In this document: positions 59,013 to 64,000 of the stretch, piece after piece
Layout of the letters: each line of letters begins with the position of its first letter
Position numbering within the stretch: position 1 is the stretch's first letter
Origin: Okapia johnstoni
Lineage: Eukaryota > Chordata > Mammalia > Artiodactyla > Giraffidae
NCBI GenBank assembly: GCA_024291935.2
Contig: CM044315.1
Location: 53,666,385-53,730,384 of the forward strand
DNA: 64,000 nucleotides
Direction: 5' to 3'
Notes under the pieces: model-generated
Databases searched by the model: none
What the model saw: only the letters and a program-made list of their open reading frames with translations
What the model was told of the DNA's origin: nothing
Position numbers and translations under genes: made by a program

Positions 59013-59864
59013 TTATATATATATGTATATATAAGTATTTGCCCTACTAATGCAAATGCTCAATTTTCATAGAATTTCTTCATAATTTTACATTACATAT
59101 ATTGTTCAGTAGTATTGAAATTGTTATATGCCTTACTCCAGCACTATTTTTTGCTGGCCATTATAAACTTTTGAGCACCATTTTAGGAGGAGCATTTTAC
59201 AAATGTACTTACTGAATTTTTATCACTATATTTTGTTCCTCTAGAAAAATAAAATTAGTGTGACTGTTTTGACATATGTGGTTGGGTCAAATTAAAAGCT
59301 AATAATTTTACAGTATTTATGAACCTAATTACTTATTAGAAGTTGATTGACATGTGGGCAGTTTTCCAATTACATTAATAAAGTTCAAGGAACAAATTAA
59401 TAGGCTTGTCAGTCAATTTCAAGAACTAAATAAATGTCATAAAAAGTCAAACCCCACTTAAGCTACATTTCTTCACTGTAAACAGAAATAAACTGACGTG
59501 CACATCTCTTCAGTCTCTAAATTTATTAGCTTGTCTGATACTCAGATGTATTTGGATAGTTTTAAAGTGTATGCTCTTTGCCTAATAATTTGTCAAGCCT
59601 TGGATGACCAAGGTAAGGAAATGTTAAGTAAGAGAAGGCTATTTATTAATCACTGATATCAAACACACCTTGGCTGGTAAAAACAAAGCTCATCTTTAAT
59701 TGTTGAAGCTATGTACTCAAGGGAGCTATTTTTTAAAAGTCATTTTAGAAAGGGGATAATAAAAAGGATATCTTGTCAACACAGACTGTGCATGGGATAT
59801 TTGTTGGTATTATTGGTTTCTCAGAGATAGTAATATCATTAAATGGAATAATGGGGGAGAAAAG
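59013..59864. other. Unique intronic sequence
   Basis: Starts with a TA-rich run (59011-59032). No gene or repeat recognised. Confidence 0.5.
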
Positions 59865-59995
59865 ACACTGGAGTAGGAGTTGGAAAACCTGGATTCCAAA
59901 CCTATATTTGCTCTTGAAAGACTCTCTAAACTTTAGTTTTCTCATTTGAAGAAAGTGGACTCAGATCAGAAAATTTTTAGGTCAATTCTAATCAA
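59865..59995 (-). repeat. MIR fragment
   Basis: 'gagttggaaaacctggattc' and 'taaactttagttttctcatt' follow the reversed MIR. Confidence 0.5.
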
Positions 59996-60190
59996 AACCA
60001 AAAAGATGAATGACAGGGGGAAAAAAATCCACTGTGATTATTTGCTTTTGATTTGAAAGATAGTTATTTAAGTTAAAAAAAATGAAAAAAAAATCAAAAC
60101 ACTTGTATAACACTTGTATTGAGAACTATGCAAAGTAATTTTTACATAGTAGCACCTTCTAGTACTTATTCTACTAAGTATATTTTATTT

Positions 60191-60405
60191 GGGACTTCCC
60201 TGGTGGCTCAGATGGCAAAGAATCTGCCTGCAATGCAAGAGACCCAGGTTCAATCCCTGGGTTGGAAAGATCCCCTGGAGAAGGTAATGGCAACCCACTT
60301 ATGGATTCTTGCCTGGAGAATCCCATGGACAGAGGAGCCTGGTGGGCTACAGTCAATGGGGTCACATAGAGTCAGACATGACTGAGTGACTAACACTTTC
60401 ACTTT
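60191..60405 (+). mobile_element. Bov-tA SINE
   Basis: Bov-tA in sense from 'gggacttccctggtggctca' to the TAACACTTTCACTTT tail. Close to the consensus. Confidence 0.92.
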
Positions 60406-60761
60406 AGTGCTTTAGTTTTCTCCATATTTTCTTTTACCACCTGAGCTGAACAATGTATGTACTCATGGAATTTGAAGAATGTGGTATATTGGAGTTTTGC
60501 TTCATGGGGATAGAAATTGACTGATAGATGTAGTAAGAAAATAAATTTTTCATTGTCCATATTTAATGCTGTTAAATCAAGTTACCTATTTGTCCAGCAT
60601 TTCAAATCATTTGGTATAGCATTTACTAAGAGCAATCTTTATTGTTCATGAGTATAAGAATACAAGTGACTTGAATACTTATTATGAAGAGAGATCTCTA
60701 TCACAATATTATCATGATAAACATAAAATTTAAATGCTTCCTATTCAAATACAGAGCACAG
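60406..60761. other. Unique intronic sequence
   Basis: Nothing recognised. Confidence 0.5.
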
Positions 60762-60968
60762 TTAGTGTTAGTTGCTCAATCATGTCCAACTCTTTGCCAC
60801 TGCATGGACTGCAGCCCGCCTGGTTCCTCTGTCCATGGAATTCTCCAGGCAAAAATACAGCAGTGGGTTGCCATGCCCTCCTCCAGGGGATCTTTCGACC
60901 CAGGGATCAAACTCAAGTCTCTTACATTGTAGGTGGATTCATTACTTTCTGAGCCACCAGGGAAACCC
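60762..60968 (-). mobile_element. Bov-tA SINE
   Basis: Reverse complement of Bov-tA from 'agtgttagttgctcaatcat' to 'gagccaccagggaaaccc'. It lies about 360 bp from an opposite-strand copy (60191-60405), so the two can pair as RNA. Confidence 0.92.
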
Positions 60969-61290
60969 ATATAACACAATGGTTTCTACTAAAGTCTGCA
61001 TCTAGAATCTAGGTTGTATATGGCACAAAATAAGACACCTAAAGATATTGTATAATAAGTGAATATATATACAACAGTCCCAGCCAACACACTGACTGCT
61101 GCCTTGTGAGACTCTAAGCAGTTAAAACATTCTAGGATAGAAATGGAAATAACAAATGTGTATTGTTTTAAGACACACACGCATTCACACACACACAGTA
61201 TGTAGAACATTTATCATTCAACTTACGCCCTTTCAGGGAGATATACTCTAGGTTTTCTCTACGCAGAGTAGAAGGAGTTTTGACCAGCAC
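60969..61290. other. Unique intronic sequence
   Basis: Short (CA)n run at about 61173-61197. No gene recognised. Confidence 0.5.
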
Positions 61291-62664
61291 TCAAGCATGT
61301 AAGCAAAATAATGTCTCACAGAACTGGAAAAGGTCAGTTTTAATTCCAGTCCTAAAGAAGGACAATGTCAAAGAATGTTCAAACTATTGTACAATTGCAC
61401 ACATTTCACATGCTAGTAATGTTATGCTCAAAATCCTTCAAGCTAGGCTTCAACAGTATGTGAACTGAAAACTTCAGGTGTACAAGCTGTATTTAGAAAA
61501 GGCAGAGGAACCAGAGATCAAATTGCCAGTATCTGTTGGATCATAGAAAAAGCAAGGGAATTCCAGGAAAAAAAAAAAAAAGAAAAAACATCTACTCCTG
61601 CTTCTTTGTCTACACTAAAGCCTTTGACTGTGTGGATCACAACAAACTATGGAAAAATTGATAAAGAGATGGGAATGCCAGACCACCTTACCCATCTCCT
61701 GAGAAACCTGTATGCAGGTCAAGAAGCAGCACTTAGAACCAGACAGAGAATAACTGACTGGTTCAAAATTGGGAAAGGAGTACAAGACTGTATATTGTCA
61801 CCCTGAATTTTTAATTTATATACAGAGTAAATCATGTGAAATGCTTGGCTGGTTGAATCACAAGCTGGAATCAAGACTGGGGGGAGAAATATCAGCAACC
61901 TCAGATATGCAGATGATACCATGCTAATGGCAGAAAATGAAGAGGAACTAAAGAGCCTCTTGATGGGGTGAAAGAGGAGAGTGAGAAAATTGGATTAGAA
62001 CACAATATTCAAAAAACTAAGAACATAGCATCCAATCCCATCACTTTCTGGCAAATAGATGGGGAAACAATGGAAACAGTGGTAGACTTTATTTTCTTGT
62101 GCTCCAAAATCACTGCAGGTGGTGACTGCAGCCATGAAATTGAAAGACATTTGCTCCTAAGAAGGAAAACTGTGTCAAACCTAGACAGCATATTAAAATG
62201 CAGAGACATCACTTTGCCAACGAAGGTCTATATAGTCAAAGCTATGATTTTTCTAGTAGTCATGTATAGGTTTGAGAGTTGGACCATAAAAAAGGCTGAG
62301 TGCCAAAGAATTAATGCTTTTGAATTGCAGTGCTGGAGAAGACTCTTGAGAATCCCTTGGACTGCAAGGAGATCAGATCAGTCAATCCTAAAGAAATCAA
62401 CCCTGAATATTCATTGGAAGGACCGATGCTGAAGCTCCAATACTTTGGCCACTTGATGTGAAGAGCTGACTCATTGGAAGAGACCCTGATGCTGGGAAAT
62501 ATTGAAAACAAAAGGAAAGGGGAGTGGCAGAGAATGAGATGGTTGGACAGTATCACGTACTCAGTGGTCATGAACTTGTGCAAACTCCAGGAGTAAGGGA
62601 CAGGGAAGCGTGGCATGTTGCAGTCCATGGGGGTCACAAAAAGTCAGACATGAGTTAGAGACTA
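61291..62664 (+). mobile_element. Sense BovB, reverse transcriptase to 3' end
   Basis: About 1.37 kb of sense BovB. Readable parts are QNWKRSVLIPVLKKDNVKEC (61280-61468 frame), YADD (61906-61917) and the C-terminal text of the 61968-62432 frame with RIPWTARRSDQSILK. An expanded A run at about 61568-61582 and frame changes break it. The first about 30 bp ('agcatgtaagcaaaataatg') resemble a BovB piece that normally lies further downstream, a small local rearrangement. It ends near 'gactaaacaacaac'. Confidence 0.88.
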
Positions 62665-63099
62665 AACAACAACATAGAGAGGAAAGATTAAGTTCTACCT
62701 GGAGCAGCAATGACTGATGATTAATTAAAGCAGGGGTTATAAAAACTTCTCTCTTCTGTCCAGTTAGATAACTGATGGGCCATTTTGGCTCTAGAGCAGC
62801 TGAAGTCATTGAATAGCATCCACCACAGCTCAACTTCTTTCTCTGTTCAATCTTCCCTTTTCTTTCTTCTCCAGCAATTTATTACAAGAATACTCTCTAC
62901 TATATATCCTAGTTCTATCCTCTTTCAACTCAAAGATCCTTAACTGTGACCATGTTAGATCCTTGCCTCTAGCTTAGTCATTCTTTGAAAAAAAGTCTTT
63001 GTAATGTCAAAAGACAGCACATTCAAATATCATTTATTATTAACATTCTATTTTACATTGGATTGGAATTAAAAATGGCTTATAAAAAGTATTTAGTAC
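62665..63099. other. Unique intronic sequence
   Basis: No gene or repeat recognised. Confidence 0.5.
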
Positions 63100-63720
63100 A
63101 CCAAGGTGAATAGGATACATCAGAAGCAAACGATAAGGTAAGAAGAGTGGGATATAATCATACATGAGGTTGAATCATAAAATTTGTGCTATGATTTCTT
63201 TATATATTTTAGGGCTTGGTAAAAATTTTAGTCTAAGAATTTTAGCACCCAACACAGAAAGAGAAGCAAGATCAGTTAGAGTTCCTCTGGTGAAATCCAA
63301 AACCAGTACCCATACACAAAGGGCAAGAAGAGACCTGACAAAGAGGCAGACCAGTTCAGAATGAGACCAGTTGAGATTGGTAGGGGGCAGCTTTAAGAAA
63401 CAAGGAAACTTACATATGAGGCTAGTCTTGAGTGATCATAAGATGAGTGGGCCTCCATACCTACTTGGAAGAATCTTAAAAGTTTATATTGAGCCCTTAA
63501 GAGAGTTCAGGCATGTTTTCAGTCCAGATGGTCCTAAAAACACATTGCTCTCTTAAGGCTGAGTCCTTGAAATGGCTGCTAGTAATGCAAACTGTGGGCA
63601 GAACTGACAGGGGAGAAGGAGAGGAGTCTCAGATTGCCTGAGTCCAGCTCAAGGGTCAGCCTGTTGTCATGTCCTTTTCCATAACCTCCTCCAATTGTCA
63701 ACATGTGGAACATTATATCC
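63100..63720. other. Unassigned stretch, less AT-rich
   Basis: Purine-rich and relatively G-rich on the + strand ('gtgggcctccatacctactt', 'gaactgacaggggagaagga'). I cannot tie it to a gene or repeat family. It might be a decayed LTR or DNA-transposon relic. Confidence 0.4.
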
Positions 63721-64000
63721 CCATGACTTATTTATTTTAGAACTGAAAATTTGTACTTTTTAATCCCAGTCACTTGTTTTGCCTTTCTCTTCCCAACCAC
63801 CAATATGTTCTCTGAATTTATAAGCTCACTTTTGGGATTTTTTTGTTTGTTTGTTTTTAGGGGGAAAATAATCTCCAAAAATGACCTTAGTTTTTATACA
63901 GGATCTGTATCTTTATTTCATTAATTTCTAACAGAGATAAATTTATAAGACCACCTTATATGTGATAATTATATATTTGTATATATACATATATATATAT
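63721..64000. other. Intronic sequence with simple repeats
   Basis: A (TTTG)n run lies at about 63839-63857 and a TA-rich run begins at about 63974 and reaches the window end. Confidence 0.6.

Larger units (their letters stand above)
57412..64000 (+). other. NEGR1: NEGR1 downstream intron (5' part)
   Basis: The intron begins with GTACTC at 57412 and runs past the window end. No further IgLON exon is seen. The next one should encode Ig2, starting with the completed Val codon. It contains unique AT-rich sequence, one short perfect hairpin, two Bov-tA SINEs and a BovB remnant. Confidence 0.88.

Overview
The window is ruminant genomic DNA. It contains many BovB LINEs, Bov-tA tRNA-derived SINEs and one BOV-A2 dimer, a combination typical of cattle, sheep, goats and their relatives. 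I cannot tell which ruminant from the sequence alone. There is no bacterial, viral or CRISPR content and no complete gene.

The only host coding sequence I can support is one 233-bp internal exon on the + strand at 57179-57411. It encodes most of the first Ig domain of an IgLON cell-adhesion protein and reads as NEGR1 (neuronal growth regulator 1, also called Kilon or neurotractin). It has a good splice acceptor and donor and phase 2/phase 1 boundaries. The rest of the window is therefore intronic: 1-57178 is the 3' part of the upstream intron (intron 1 in the usual NEGR1 structure) and 57412-64000 is the start of the downstream intron. Other open frames are transposon remnants or chance frames.

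Layout: 1-3893 is a nested pile, a minus-strand BovB split by an L1 insertion and by a second BovB. 3894-6990 is unique intron with an ancient repeat, a MIR and two SINEs. 6990-11055 is a decayed antisense L1. 11056-17241 is mostly unique intron with a BOV-A2, a MIR, an ancient repeat and an L2. 17242-20399 is a near-full-length antisense BovB with endonuclease and reverse-transcriptase remnants. 20400-41261 is mostly unique intron with scattered SINEs, MIRs, L2 and two BovB 3' ends. 41262-43575 is an antisense L1 carrying a SINE, then an L2 piece and a sense L1 with a compound microsatellite. 43757-45114 is a pair of BovBs in inverted orientation. 45115-52200 is mostly unique intron with MIR, L2 and SINE copies. 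52213-53839 is a BovB with an opposite-strand BovB inserted in it. 53850-57178 leads into the exon. The downstream intron holds a perfect 15-bp hairpin, two SINEs and a sense BovB (61291-62664).

The most interesting structures are records of retrotransposition. One is a possible L1 3' transduction with 5' inversion, bounded by a 16-bp target-site duplication inside a BovB. Another is a 44-nt inverted copy of BovB sequence that shares variants with its neighbour. There are also two large BovB inverted repeats that would fold into long double-stranded RNA in the NEGR1 pre-mRNA. I found no new biological system and do not claim one.
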